NCBI GenBank assembly: GCA_009602735.1
Contig: WELA01006070.1
Span: forward strand, 132,096-196,095
DNA: 64,000 nt
Direction of reading: 5' to 3'
DNA from: Mesotaenium endlicherianum
Lineage: Eukaryota > Streptophyta > Zygnematophyceae > Zygnematales > Mesotaeniaceae
This document shows, piece by piece, positions 22,621 to 35,600 of this stretch. The notes under the pieces were generated by a model that worked only from the letters and a program-made list of their open reading frames with translations, had not been told where the DNA came from and did no database searches. Each line of letters starts with the position of its first letter. The first letter of the stretch is position 1. The position numbers and the translations under genes were made by a program.

Positions 22621-22637
22621 TAGACAAAGTCTCCTTC

Positions 22638-25241
22638 TTAAATCTTCGTCATCTGCAGGCGATAGCTCCCGTCTCGCGTCTTGGCGTAACGCTGTGTATC
22701 TCTTTTCTGTGCGATTTTCAGATTGTCCAGCGCAGCTGGCATCATGCGCTCAAATAACGCCTTACGGCGTACCATTACCTTTAGCAGTTCGTCAGGGCTG
22801 TCCAGGTCTTTCACCTGTTCAATCTCCTGTTTGATGCTGCTGGGCACAACTGGACTTCTTCCAAACAGAATCTGATAAGGCGAGTAATTCGCCAAAGCAG
22901 CTTGCTTGCTAAATATGTAACCCATAACCAGCCATAGCAGGGCCAGATCCCAATCACGCTTATCATGCTCAAGGCAAAATTTGCGTAAAGCAGACTTAAT
23001 GGTTTGCACCATCCAATCTGCTAGACCGTCTGCTTGTGGGTGGTCTTGAGACGTAGTGCGATGGTCAATGAAGCATTTATCCAGGAGTTTCTAAAAAGAT
23101 CCTTGGAATTCAGACCCTTGGTCTGTCAGCACTTCTGCTGGGGCTCCATGACGTACAATCACACTATTGAGGAGCGCTTCCGCGGTCCCCAAGCTTTCCT
23201 TGGCGGTTAGAGGTACCACCTCTATCCACTTAGAAAAATGCTCAATCATGACCATAATGTACTTGCTTCCTCGCTTGGACAGCGGTAGCTCACGTGCGAG
23301 ATCGCAGCTCCACCGGTAGCCTAGGCCCATGATTGGCAGAGGTTGCAGGTGTAGGTGTTGCTGCATAAAACCAGCCTTAACGCGGTCGCAGCTTGTACAG
23401 GCCTTAATCACATCCTCACACTGCTGCTTCATGCCCCTCCACCAGTAAGACAGCTCTGGAAGACTGTATGTCTTCTTGACACCGTAGTGTCCAGTATTCT
23501 CATGCATTTCCTGCACCAGAGCTCGTCTTTTGGTGGGTTCTGGCACTAATTTTTCCTGACCAATTTTTTCAATCTTGAAGAGGTTATTGCGTATCCAGCA
23601 AAACCTTTTAGACCGATGGCCTACCTGGTCCTTTTTTGTTGTCGAAAATCCTTCTATATGGGTCCCCGTCTTCAACCAATGCATAGTGGCTTGATCTTTC
23701 CAGATCTCTGGACTGAACAAGGGTAGGGGCTCAGCTTCTCCTGATGCTACCATTCTAGCCATTTCGGCCAAGCAGGCGGCCAATTCTGTGGAGCTGCTCG
23801 GGTCTTCGTCTTCTCGAGCCCCTGTTCTGTCGTCTGCAGATGGGTCCGGGTTCCTGCTGAGTCCATTAGCGTCGTTGTTGAGTATACCTGCTCGGTGTAT
23901 CACCGTCATCTGGTATTCCTGGAGCTTGAGAGCCCAACGAGCGAGTTTACCAGTGAGGTCTCCATTCTTCATCAGCCAGAGTAACGGCGAATGATCTGTG
24001 ATCAGTGTGAAGGGCCTCCCCCATAGATATTCTCTCAAATGTGCAACAGCCCAGACCACTGCCAGTAGCTCTCCTTCGTAGGACGAGTAGTTGCTCTCTG
24101 CTCGGTTGTTAAAGCGCGAAGCATAGGCAATGACGTACTCCTCTCTAGGACTTTCGGCCTGAGTGAGTACTGCGCCAATTTCCACACGACTCCAGTCAGT
24201 GTGTAGATTGAACGACTTGGAGTAGTCAGGTGTTCGCAAGACTGGGGCTGTTACCAGCCGCTCCTTGAGCTCGTTCATGGCCTTCTCTTGAGCTTCCGTC
24301 CACACAAAAGGTACGTCCTTTTTCAGGAGTTCTGTCAAGGGTTTAGCAATTTTGCTATAATCCTTCACAAATTTACGATAGTATCCGCTTAGCCATAACA
24401 GAGCTTTCAGCTTAGACACATTCGCTGGTGCAGGTACTTTGTAAATGGCTTCAGTCTTTACAGCTTGAGGGGACATAGCATTGTTCCCAATCTCATGTCC
24501 TAAGTAAGGCACATGTGCCTCAAAGAATTTGCACTTTCCAGGATGCAGTGTTATCTGAGATTTCTCTAGATGTTGGAACACTTGTTCCAAGTGCTCAAGG
24601 TGCTCCTCTATGGACTTGCTGAATACCACTACGTCATCAATGTATGGTTTTGCAAAATCCAACCCCTCCAGCACTTTATCCATGGTCCTCTGAAAGATAG
24701 CTGGGGCATTTTTCAACCCAAACGGCATTACCGTCCATTGCCAAAGTTCCCTTTGAGCCCAGAAAGCCGTCTTACCTCGATCCTCTGTTTTCACAGGGAT
24801 CTGGTTGAACCCTTGGCGTAGATCAATGATGCTGAACACCTTCCCGGTGGTAGGAATTGCAAAGATCCGTTCTGGTGTAGGCATCACATAGCTGTCTGGC
24901 TCCGTGTGAAGGTTCAGTCTTCTGTAGTCCCCACACATACGAGTGGCTGTATAATTGCCATCTTCGTCCTTCTTGGCAACTACTACCGTGGGAGCTCCAT
25001 GTATTGAGGTTGATTTTTCAATCATGCCAAGCTTGTGCAGCTCCTGGCAGGCTTTCTCCACACAGTCCCATTCAGTCTGACTGAGCTTATGCGGCCCAAG
25101 TCTGACTGGGTTATTAGTAGTTAGTGTGATTTCACACACACTGGCGGTGGTTCTACCAATTTCCTCTTTGGTAAAAGCAAACACCTTGCGGTGCTTCTTC
25201 AACAGCCGTACTACTTGTGCACTCTGTTGGGCTGAGACCAT
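22638..25241 (-). pseudogene. pol of family K: RT, RNase H, integrase
   Basis: RT: MCGDYRRLN, FSIIDLRQGFNQIPV, VMPFGLKNAPAIFQ and YIDDVVVFS (24960-24620). RNase H: LHTDWSRVEIGAVL and SSYEGELLAVVWAVAH (24220-24040). Integrase: zinc-binding HYGVKKTY with CTSCDRVK (23490-23380), core RWSCDLARELPLSK and EVLTDQGSEFQGSF, and the C-terminal part with YSPYQILFGRSP (23012-22638). The sequence is clearly apart from A/C and lacks a chromodomain. I see no protease motif in this stretch. Fossil, near whole in RT and RNase H with few breaks. Confidence 0.85.
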
Positions 25242-25304
25242 GTTTCCAATGGTGAAGACCTCAGTTGCTGGCTGCTTTTCCCCAACACAGGCATCCAGTA
25301 GTTG

Positions 25305-27256
25305 CTACTCTTTGGGTCCGGGTGGGGGCTTTCCACCCTCATCCTGGCCTTCAGGCTTTCCTGCCTGATTGTTAGGCGATGGAGTGGCAGGCTTCGCAGC
25401 TTGCTTCTCCGCCATCTCAGGCTTGGCGGCCTGCTTCTTAGGCCTCTTACCATTCCCGATAGATTGTCGCCTTTCTGGCTGCAAGACGTAGGTCAGGCGC
25501 CTCCGGATGGGCTGCCTCAAGAATCTTTCTTCATCAGCCGCAGTCCAGCTGGTCCCGGTTCCTCCTTCTTCACGTGGTGGGGGAGGGTTTGGCAAAGGCC
25601 ACCCTGCTGGATCTACTCTGGGGTCAATTGTCCAACCCCATTTGCGCTCAATGGTAGCTATGCGCGCAACGGTTGTGCCAAACTCCTCCCTGACTGGTGG
25701 CGTAATCGTCCATGCTTGCGTCATAGTCTGCGATCTTTCGGCCGCAGCTAGTTGTGCGTATACAGCATTTTCTGCTGTCAAGCGGCTTATGGTGCTTCTC
25801 AGCTCTACCAGTTCCTTTTCCGACACTGCAGGTATCCTGGGAGCTGAACTGTCCTTCTCCCACGTTCCAGTGGTTGAAGGGCGCACCATGGGAATGTGAA
25901 TACCTAATGTCATGGCTTCGCGAATTAAGCCATCCTCTCCCACTCTCTGCAGGATCTCTAAGATAGGTTGCGGAGGAGGAGCCGTGGTTCCTTTCGGAAC
26001 CCCTTCTCTCTGAGCTGTTCCCCTGTACCCGAGGCAACGTATCAGCATCCGCCTGAAAGGTGCATTCCCTTCCCGGGCAATCTTTCTTGGTCTGCTTGCG
26101 CGCCTGTGAGAATTTCCTTGTGTTGGCTCCACCTTAGCGGTGTACGCAGCCACTTCCTGCGGCTGTTGAAGCTGATGTGGGGTCGCTTCTGAAAATGGCA
26201 GTCTGTCGGTTGGAGTGCTTGATGTAGGCGACCTTAGATCGTTGTAAAGATCAGCCGGGCTGGGTCTCTCCATCATCAATTGGTCGTTCACCCAGTTATC
26301 CGTTCTGAGTTCTTGTAGCTCCAATACATCCAATTCTGGGGTAGGAAAACGTGGAATTGCTTCCGGAATCTCCTCTTCATTGGTGACTGCCGACAGGTCA
26401 AACCCTGGAAGGTCTGGCAACTCTGCCTCATCTTCAACTGACTTTTCCACTCCGGGTGGTGGCATTTCTCCTTCATTGTCGGTGTTGAGTTTTGCCAAAT
26501 TGACGATGGCTAATTGCAGAGCGCTTGCCGCCTTAGCCACTTCCCGTTCCTGGTATTGTCGGACGCTTGCGTCCAGCAGCTGCTCCATGATTTGCCTTGC
26601 GATGTGTTCAGCTGTTTGACTGGCTGAACCCTGCCCTTGCCCCTTAGCTGTCGGCTCTGAGCTCATCAGGGCAGGTGTTGTAGGCAGTTTCTTGTCCAAC
26701 TCCTCCTGGCGTTCTTCGAATATTACTTCGAGACATATGGTCTTCGCAGACCCTTCGGAATCTCCTGAGTTTTGGCTACTCTCTTCGGCCCATTCACCCA
26801 GGTTGCACTGGCGTTCCTGCCTTGGTGCTTGATTTAGGCAGTATCTAGTATTTTCAGCTGTGGGCTTAGGAGCCTTCTTCTCAGCCTCTAATGACATATC
26901 TTGTAACGATACTTGCTCTGGTGAAGACGATAGACACCTTTGGTTAGCTTCCCAGCTACTTGAGCTTTCTTGCCAATAGTCTCCATGTCCAGCTGCCCTT
27001 GGGCTGAGGGGGTATCATACCCTGACCTAGCTTCTTCTAGGGCTTCTTCAAATCTTAATGTCGTTGTTCCAGGGGGTAAGCTTCCAAACATCTGGCTGTG
27101 AGTGGCGTTTCTCACAGATAATGGGGTGTCATGCGTGTCGTCCTCCACTCCTGGCAGCGGTGCTGCTTGCTCAGGTGCCTGATCCCTCATGGGTGTATCC
27201 TCTCTTTCTAGAGGTGATCGCCCTTCAAGGCTTTCGCTTAACTTTTCCCAAGTCAC
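25305..27256 (-). pseudogene. gag-like frames of family K
   Basis: A frame of about 530 residues (26897-25305) and a shorter one before it (27256-26888) precede pol on the same strand. They are hydrophilic, with a helical stretch AEHIARQIMEQLLDASVRQY, an Arg/Lys-rich patch RRASRPRKIAREG and a Lys/Pro-rich tail. I see no zinc knuckle and no sequence I can assign to a gag family; the role is inferred from position. Confidence 0.5.
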
Positions 27257-28325
27257 AGCTTACAAAACTCTGAACTGCACATCTATGCTGGCCTGGTCTG
27301 AGTTCTTCGCTCAATGCCGCGGCATAACAGCTCTTCACTGCTTGGCTGGGCTCACTCAGTTTTTCGCTGAGAGCATTTGCTTGTTAATACTACTCTTGCC
27401 ATTAGCAATTCGACAATGGAGACTTCTGAGAACTTAGAAACTAACACAGCACTCACCATTTTAAGTGGCCTTCACACGCTGGTGGCGTTTGACCCAAATT
27501 TGTGCTAATCTCCTAATGGATTCTATTCTGCAACCTTCTACTTACTTCCAATGAGATCCTCTCTTGAAAACTCCTAAGACCTAACCTTTCTATGATACAC
27601 TTTAGAGCAAAATCTTCCTGCGTCGGCAGAAGCGTGGCGCTCTGGCTCTTCTATGGCCTTGGAAACTCCTTCTTCTTCGCACTCCTTCTGCTTCTTAGCT
27701 TCCTTCGACACGGATGCGGGCACGAATGAGGCAGCTTCAGGCAGGGCTCGTTCCTTTCTCAGGCACCACACATTATCCTCTCTCGAGAATGCCAGTGCTT
27801 AGTCACAAAGTTCAGCTGCATGCAGCTTCTGCTTAGCCATGCTCAACTCAAACTCGTAGTCATTCGGCATGCATGCACACCTCGTGATTGTCGCGCGTGG
27901 CTGCTTAGCTTCTCAGCTGGCAGTCCCGCCTAATTGGCTCATGGCTAAGAATTCCTGAGCGGCGTGTACAAGCAAATGCCACTTGCTCAAGATTCCCAAT
28001 CGGGCGGCCGTAACCTATCTTGGCCTTGCGGCCACGACTTGGCTTAATCTGCCAGTCACACAGTACCTGACTTGGTACCTGCTGAGCGGCTCATCACTGA
28101 TCCCCAGCTTCTAGCCTCGCGGCTGTCTATGCTGTCAAAACCTCCCCCATTCCTGGGTGTGGGGCACCTTGACATTGACCCCTTGCCAATGGTCTTGATG
28201 CCGACATAACCGCTGACTGCGACGTAATCAGTCAAGTGGTCGGTGAGTCAACGTTGACTTCCTGTACCTGGGTGGCCGTAGCTTCCGCTGCGCGTGCGAC
28301 AACGTCAAACAGATAGTAGTCGCGA
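27211..28325 (-). repeat. Leader region of family K, second copy
   Basis: It matches 20789-21894 with few differences, and lies between the gag-like frames and single-copy DNA. The match ends after GTAGTCGCGA at about 28325. Confidence 0.75.
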
Positions 28326-30023
28326 CAGGTCGTTGTGTGCTGCAACGTTTTCGAGCCACATTTTGTGTTGTTTTTTATCAGGATCACACGTTTTTTGAAG
28401 TGCCCGAACATTGCCAAGATCCGGAAATATGTTCATGACAAGTGAAGTCGGCGGCTTAATCAGACGTGGCATAGGTTGCTTGAATAGGTTTGCGGTCCTA
28501 TTGCGCCGTCGACGCGCTTCGCTAAAGCTTAGGGAGGGCGTTGCTGACGAAGCCTACGAGTTTGGGGAGCTCCCTAAATATTTAGGGGGCGCAAAACGGA
28601 CAGGGCGCGACATGCGTGAACAGTGCAATTTATCGCTCGTGCGCGCCGGGGTTTGAAATCTCAAAGAATCGCCTTGTTTCGGTGGGTGGCGATGGTTTTT
28701 CCTTACACGCCTTCCATTGTCTCAATTTTTTGCATCCTGCGCCTGTTGTTGCTTGACACCCAAAAGTTTGGGTTGGGCGTCAATTTTGATTTTGCTCTTC
28801 GGCCATTGGAAGGCAGTGAAGCGGGAGGATTGAAAGAGGGCGAAGGTGAACTCTAAATTAACAGGAGGGAAGGAGGCACGACCTAATCCGGTAAGTTGTA
28901 GCTGCCGTTTAGCTGATTGCATGATTTCACCCGGGAGACATTTTTTTTGGATGCCTTTCGTTTCATAGTTCCTCTTACCCGAGGAGGTCGGTGGCAGTCG
29001 GTTACGATGGCGCAGCAGAAGTTTGAAACTTGCATTCGTATTAGGCGCGATTTTGCTAAGACACGCTCAACATCTCGAAGATTTCTACGACAAAACGCGT
29101 CGTCGAGTAGGACAAAAAGTGTTGTCGCAAAAGTGACGTATTTCGATCGCAAGAAACCTAAAAATTCGACTGTCGAGTTCTTCGAGCTGCTCTCAATGCA
29201 AATGCACTGTAAGTCGTTCGGCGTATCTGCTGAATATATAGTAGTAATTATTTAGCCAAGCGCAAGTGGGGGGCACGCACCACAACTTTCAAGTTAGAAA
29301 TGAGTAACTTTACGCAGTGAGGCAAGCTGCTTCCTAGTAAGTGCATCGATTTGTCCTTTTCTACACAAGACCCGCCATTTGTTGGTTCTGTAAGCTTTGG
29401 AGCTGTTGACGATCGAGCGGAGTCCTTCCTGGAACACAATCGACCCGATTCTGTGCAATTCTTTAGATATTTTGCGAACCTGCAACCCTAGGTTTCTACG
29501 GGGGTGTCTATGGAGAAAAATTTTTATACTGTCGATGTATCGACAAATATTGTTATCATAATTTAATGTATCCCACAATGTGGTTAACTATTCTCCCCCC
29601 GAAGGACCTGACTGGTTTTCTGTGAACACGAACCTGTCCGCTAAAACCGAATGTTTGACAGGATGTCAGCTTGCCACTCATTTCCCTCTTGGAAACTTCT
29701 GCCACCTTTTGCAAGCACCGGAGCCTGATGAAGTGGCTTCAGCCGGCTCACGAGTCACACTCACCATGCACTCACGTATAAAGAGGCATCTCGAGAGCAA
29801 TAATTGACAAACGTGAATCTTCGTGCTTCATGCGACTGTAAAGTATTCAGAGCATTCTTTCGCAGCTTCAATCTGTAGCCCTTCAGTAAGAAACGTTCTA
29901 GCCACCATCGACGCTGTGCATGAAAGAAGAAAGTTTTAAGGCTCTTGCAGCTGCGCCTCGCATCATCCAAGAGACGTGTGCCAGCCAAGACTATTTTTTT
30001 TGTTAGAGAAGGGAAGCTTCATC
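28326..30023. other. Single-copy region upstream of the C2-domain gene
   Basis: Short frames occur on both strands (for example 28917-29255 + and 29294-29578 -), but none has a recognisable domain, splice structure or convincing composition. The promoter and any 5' exon of the downstream gene should be here; I cannot place them. Confidence 0.5.
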
Positions 30024-31067
30024 ATGGTTGGAATCGTTGGAGCAGCAAAGAATGCAGTTGGATTTGGTTTGGGCAGCAAGCATGAACCGTTGTGGGAGAA
30101 TGAGGGACCGGTGGGAGGTTTTGCTCGCATAGGTATTTCAGGTTGCCCCACTCAAAGCTCACCGGGTGTTTCACAGAAAGCAGTTGGTGGGCATTTGGAC
30201 GTCAAGATAGTGGAAATATGTGGCCTGGAGAGTGTAGGTAGTCTATGGGGGTTGCGACACAAGGGCACCTTGAACCAGGAGGCGCCATACATTGAAGTGC
30301 AGGTTAGTGTCGAGATTCATGTCCTCTCCTTTATTCTTTTTCCCTGCAATGAGAATATGCTTAGCCAGCTCTTGCCCTTTGACTTGGGTTTTCATTTTAT
30401 TGCCCCTGTGCAATAAAAGACTGGTGCCGGGCGTTCAAAGTTCCTCCCTGATGAACAGGCTTCTATTTCCATCCCTTCACTTTCCCTTTTTCTTATGCTG
30501 CGTGCTTTTTGCCGCATTGTAAGTTAGTTACATCTGCATTTGTCTTGTGCTCAAAGATGTGCGTAAATAACATGTTTGACCCCCCTTTTTTTTCCATTTT
30601 GACAGCTGGGAAATACGCACCAAGGGGCCTTTGACGAGGCTGTGCTGCTCTCGAGCCGCAGCCGGATTGCCGCGGGCGGTGATAGCAAGCTTTTCCGCTT
30701 TGAGCTGCAGGAGGGGCAGCCTCAGACGGTGCAGATCAATGTCTACAAGCGTAAGGATGGCCGCAATGTGCGCCACCTGGCTGCCGCCCGCGTGCTTCTC
30801 TGGGAGGTCCTTAAAGTGGGCTTTCACAACATTACCCTGACGCTTGTCAGCAGAAAGCGCCAGCTGGCGCCTGTCCTCATGCGCCTCGCTATGGTGTATC
30901 TACCTCCCATTTCGCCCCCCCCAGAGATGGAGGCGGTGACACCTGGCCCAGAGGAGGCTAAGTTAAGACACTCGAGGAGCCATGGTTCAAGGCGAGTCCT
31001 CAATGTGGGGGATGATGAAGCAGACTCCTCCTACCCCTGCGTCATTGCTGTGCCCGATACATTCTAG
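30024..31067 (+). CDS. C2-domain protein, two exons, 246 residues
   Basis: Exon 1 is 30024-30302 and exon 2 is 30606-31067; the intron runs from GTTAGT to TTTTGACAG and keeps phase 0. The start ATG follows an in-frame-free A/T-rich leader; an upstream non-coding exon is possible. From residue 57 the protein reads as a C2 beta-sandwich: GHLDVKIVEICGL, then APYIEVQLGN across the intron, then LFRFELQEGQPQTVQINVYK, then AAARVLLWEVLKVG and LMRLAMVYLPP. C2 domains bind membranes or partner proteins. The usual DPYV aspartate is replaced (APYI), so calcium-independent binding is likely. The last roughly 45 residues are polar and acidic. No membrane segment is seen. The domain call rests on pattern only. 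Confidence 0.75.
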
Positions 31068-31463
31068 CTGCTAAGGTGGAGAACAGCTATTATAATGGTG
31101 ATACATTTTGACAAGCCGTTGTAATTTAACACCACAAGGAGTAGGGCACCACTACATTTTGAACGCATTTTCATGTGTCCATACTTATGCATATATATAT
31201 TGCGTTTTTGAGGCATCTGATTATTTTTGAGGTGCATTATGCCACAATATTTATGAGGCATTTGCTCCTTTCTTGGCATGCCCTGTCTCTAGGACGTGGC
31301 ATGCACCAATCAGATGCCTTTCCTCCACTAGAAGAATAACAGTTTTATAGCTACGCAGGCCTCTTGCCTTGAAGGTTCAGAAAAGCACATGTTTTTCCCC
31401 CTGATCGTCTCAACGGTGGGGTTTCAGTTTGATACTTTTATTTAGGCATTATAGTAGTAATTC

Positions 31464-31469
31464 AATAAA
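31464..31469 (+). terminator. Likely poly(A) signal of the C2-domain gene
   Basis: AATAAA about 400 bp after the stop codon, followed by T/G-rich sequence. Confidence 0.5.
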
Positions 31470-32685
31470 CTTGTTGTACATTATTCACGTAACATGTTAA
31501 TTCTATCGCCCCCTTCTACAGATAAGTAAATGATTCTCAATATTGTGCAGCTGGCTTATCAAAACCACATTGAGGTACTATTTGGTTTTCTATCTAGTTT
31601 TGTATGAAGTGTGTGGTCATCTGTCTTCAACGTTCATGTCTGTGCTGCGCACTTATAACCTATGCCAAAGTAATTTCTCTTTTGAGTTGCATCCTTTCCG
31701 GGAGGTGTACACGAGCTGATTGTGGTCAAGTGCAGCTGACTGGAACTGATTGCATACAATCTGCGTGGCTGCCATTAGTGTATGATACGGGCATGTAGCA
31801 TGCTTTATGATGAATTGACGGCATGATAAATGAATGTCTGTTTATTGTGGTCTCGTGCATGATGTCTTAATGAAGGAAGAAGGTAATTTCAAATTGGCAG
31901 GCTGCAATGGTGCAATCTGAATGGGCAGCATGCACAATATTCCAAGTTGTCAAGATAGTCCTTGAGCACACTTTGAGGCTACCATGACAATAATGTACAC
32001 TAGGCCGTGACAGGCTTAATCGAACATGAAAATTTGTGCCAGCTGAGCGAAGCTGTGCAATATAGTAGTTGGTTAAAATACTGCCCAAGTAGAACACCGG
32101 CCATGAACAAGATCGCAAACAATGATGACAAACGTGTGCCAAAAAGAGAATGGAAAACAATGCTGGCAGGTGCAACTATTCGTGCAGGTAGCTATGGTAT
32201 GTAGGGTGAATGACAGCTTCGTCAGCCTTTATCCAACTGAATGCACTTCGGTTTATAGACATGAAAGACAGCTTGCTGCAAGATGGTATATGTGCCAGCT
32301 GCAGCTTGCAAGATGACTTAAAGAGGGAGAAAGTGTACTAGCACAAACTATTTACGCACACTGCGACCACTCGCCTGGCAAGGGGCATGTGACTGGCTCA
32401 TACCAGTGAGCCCTCGTTCAGATGGCACTTTTACGCTTATAATGTGTCGCATTGCTGCGCCAGAGGTGATAGAGATAAGGAAGCATCCGCAGCCTGCCAG
32501 CAGGCCAGCGAGCCAGCAGGGAAGGCTTACGACAAACGAGGTCCTACATCCATTAAGCTCTCCAAATGCTATGTTTTTGCAGAAGCTATTGAGGGGTGCA
32601 GAATTATCCCCAATTGGAACATCTGCCAAGGCATTCTTGAAGGTGCCCACAGGAATTCCACAAGTCCGATCTCTTAGGAAGGGCT
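31470..32685 (-). other. Convergent 3' region, likely 3' UTR of the kinase gene
   Basis: No gene is seen. TTTATT at 31841-31846 is AATAAA on the minus strand, 840 bp beyond the kinase stop, and is the best poly(A) candidate for that gene. Confidence 0.45.
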
Positions 32686-35600
32686 TCATCGCCTGCCGAG
32701 TGCCACTCCTAGGATGTCTGACCCGCTGCTGCTCGTGCTGTCCCTACTGCTCCCGTCGCTGCCCTGGGGCAGCTGGCGTCTAGAGGGTGCAACATGTGGC
32801 CACTGTCCGCTGGCCCCATTTGCTGCATAAGAGGTAAATGACGGAGCGCGATTGAAAGCGTCGCCGCCAGCTGGCATCACCGGCGGGGGGGATACGCTCC
32901 ACCGCTGCGGTGTCGTAGCCGAGCCTCTCCCTCCTCCGCCACTCACACCCCCACCGCTGCTGCCACCACTCGCCAGGTGGCTTGTAAGGGGAGAACTTTG
33001 GTTGAGCATCCAGGCGAGCCTCTGGTCGTGTAGGCCACTTGGCAGACTGCCCGCGGTGCTCAGGGAAACGCCACCAGGCAACGAGAGCCGCCGCGGGCTT
33101 CTTGGGGGGCTCAGGGGGGGAGTCCGGCTCGGGCTGCGAGATGCGGACACTGGCGAGGCAAGCACTGGGCCGCCCAAGGATTGCCTGCCGCCCGTCCAGG
33201 TGGCACCACCCCCGTCGTTCCATGAAGTTTCTGCCAAGCTGGGCCCGTGCCCGCCTCCATCATATGAGGCACTGTAACCCCCACCTCCCCCTGCGCCTTG
33301 GCTGTAGGGTTGACCGTGGCCGTAAGGCTGACCATGTGGTTGGCCGTAGCCATAGGGTTGACCGTGGGGTTGACCAGCGCCGGAAGAAGGGGGGTACCGT
33401 CCGATATCATGGGGGGCCGGAGTCCTGTAGGAAGAAGAAGCATGGGAATGGTCGCTGCTGCTGCCGCCGCTGGTGTATTGATGAAACTGCTGCTGCTGCT
33501 GCTGCTGCAAGGTGAACGCGCTGCTTCCGCTTGGCATGCCGATCTGGCTGCTGCCCCCACCTAGCATCCCAATGCTGCTGACACCTGGCATGACCAGGGG
33601 CATGTGCCCCCCACCCACGCTCCCGACCCCACCCCCATAACCTCCGCCACCCTCGCCAACGCCTGCGCTAATTCCGGCTCCAAAGCCGGAGGCAGCATGT
33701 GAGCCGCCCCCCCTGATACTTCCCGCCCCCCCTCCCACGCCACTTTTGGGGTATGCGTACGCAGGTGGACTGGAAGTCGAGCCTCCTGCTGGAGGGGGTT
33801 GACCGGCACCGTGGCTGCCAGCGCTGCTGTGGATATTGAATGCCCCCCCATGGTGCTGAGAGGGGAGGCTTGCAGCCCCCGGGGGCATGGTCATGGAGCC
33901 CATCATGGAGTTCAAGCTTGCGCTTGAGGAAGGAGACAAGTTGGCACTGTAATGCTGGTGCGCGTGATGGGAGTGGTGGGAGTAAGCAGGGGAGGCAGCG
34001 GGGGCTGACGGCAGGGAGGGGCCACCCCGGGGGGTGAGGGACATTCTGGGGTGGGGTGCAAGTGCGTGGGGGTGGTGGGAGGAGGTGAGGGCGGGGGAGA
34101 ACTGATCGCTTGCGGGGGAGCTCAGGCCCGACTTTGAGGAGGACAAGGAGACGCTGCCAGACTGCCAGCCGGCGACGCTGCTGCTGCCGCCGCCGGCACG
34201 AGAGGGAGAGGCAGCCCGCATGTGCGCAGCAGACGGGGAGAGCACCTGCGAGGAGGAAGGAGAGGGCAGCGGCGGAGGCTGCATGCGAACAGCCGGAGAG
34301 CGGCTCTCGGGGGATGGGCTCTTGCTGGGTTGCCTCACCATCACGTGACTGCCATCGCCTGCGGTGCCAGTGCTGGTGCTGGGGGTGCTGCCGCCGCTGC
34401 TGGTCATGTTGCCGAGGGTATTGGGGCTGCTGCAGGTGCTGTTGGTGGTGACAAAGCTGTTGCTATTGTGGGCAGAGCCGTTGGGGGAGGCAGTGGAGGC
34501 GTTGAAGCTGGAGTAGTGCGGGGGAGAGGTGTGCGCGTCCGGCCGCGCCACAGCAGCGCCTACAGAGGTAGTGGGAGAGGAGGCGTCCCTGCATAAGAAA
34601 GCACCCGGATGGAGGGAGTCAGATAAGTCTCTCCCCTCACACACATGCAAATCGCACACGCACACGCGCGCCTGTGCATACACACGACCGCATGCACGTA
34701 TGAACACCTGCCAGAACGCCAAAGAGCACTATGGGGGGACCCCAGCAACCATACTTGTCGCCACACGCCGGACAGCAGAAGTCAAAAGGCCAAACCCCCT
34801 GACCATGACCCAGTCCACACCCTCACCATGCGCCCTGCAGTGAGTGCCTCATACTTGACTGGCTGGCTCACCGTCGTGTTTGCCCCAGCTAGCAAAATAT
34901 TTGCACGCAGCCCAGTAAGAGGAAGCCCACCCCTAACTTCAAGTGGATGGTGCAAATGCAAAGCTCAAGCTGGGTAGATTCCCAAGCATGCACTCATCCC
35001 ATACCAAGCCGCAGCGCTCAAAGCCTGGCCCCAGCCTAACCCAAACCACCTCACCCCCGGCCCATATCAATATGCAGTCTACGCAAGAGCATGCACTTGG
35101 TGCTGACCTGGAGGTACGCTGCTGCGGCTGCTGGTGATGCTCCAAGTGGAGGGCGGCATGCCCGGGCAACGTCGTAGGGGCGGCCAAACCGGGCCCCGGC
35201 GGCGGCGCTGACGAGGACGAGGATAGGGCTGCTGATGTTGATGCTGACGTGCCACCCTCCTGATTCGCAAGGAAAGGGAGGGGGTCCGACACAGCCCTCT
35301 CTCTCTCGTGGTCCCACCCTCCCCCAACCAATGCGTCGGCGCTGGCATTGGTGCTGCTTGTGCGCACAAACGGGTGCTCCAGGAGCTCGACAGCTGTTGG
35401 TCGCGTGGAGGGGTCGCGGCGAAGACAGCTGACGACGAAGTCGCGACAGTCGAGGGAGAGCGAATCGGGAATGGGCGGCACCTCCTCGCAGTTGGACATC
35501 TTCACCATCGCCATCAGCTGAAAGTTTTGCGCGTGTGGGACAGCGTGGGAGAGGGGCACACACATAAAGCAAGAGAGGGGACACGAGGATGCGCAAACAG

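Larger units (their letters stand above)
20354..28325 (-). mobile_element. Ty3/gypsy family K, tandem arrangement of a short and a long copy; broken
   Basis: Plus-strand layout: LTR (20354-20654), short internal part (20655-21894), LTR (21895-22198), then an internal region with a polypurine tract, PHD region, pol, gag-like frames and a leader (27211-28325). The short internal part is mostly a second copy of the leader (20789-21894 against 27211-28325). No LTR follows the leader at 28325, where single-copy DNA starts. The two LTRs differ at about ten sites by eye over 300 bp. Shared LTRs between adjacent copies are usual after LTR-LTR recombination. Broken, with a handful of interruptions. 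Confidence 0.75.

Noticed and set aside
28917-29255. Plus-strand frame of about 110 codons upstream of the C2 gene
   Set aside because: No domain, no splice context and no support beyond being open; the opposite strand is open as well.
29294-29578. Minus-strand frame of 94 codons
   Set aside because: Some protein-like composition, but no recognisable family and no flanking gene structure.
34110-34596. Arg/Ala-rich frames opposite the kinase tail
   Set aside because: They are antisense readings of the GC-rich, low-complexity exon 10.
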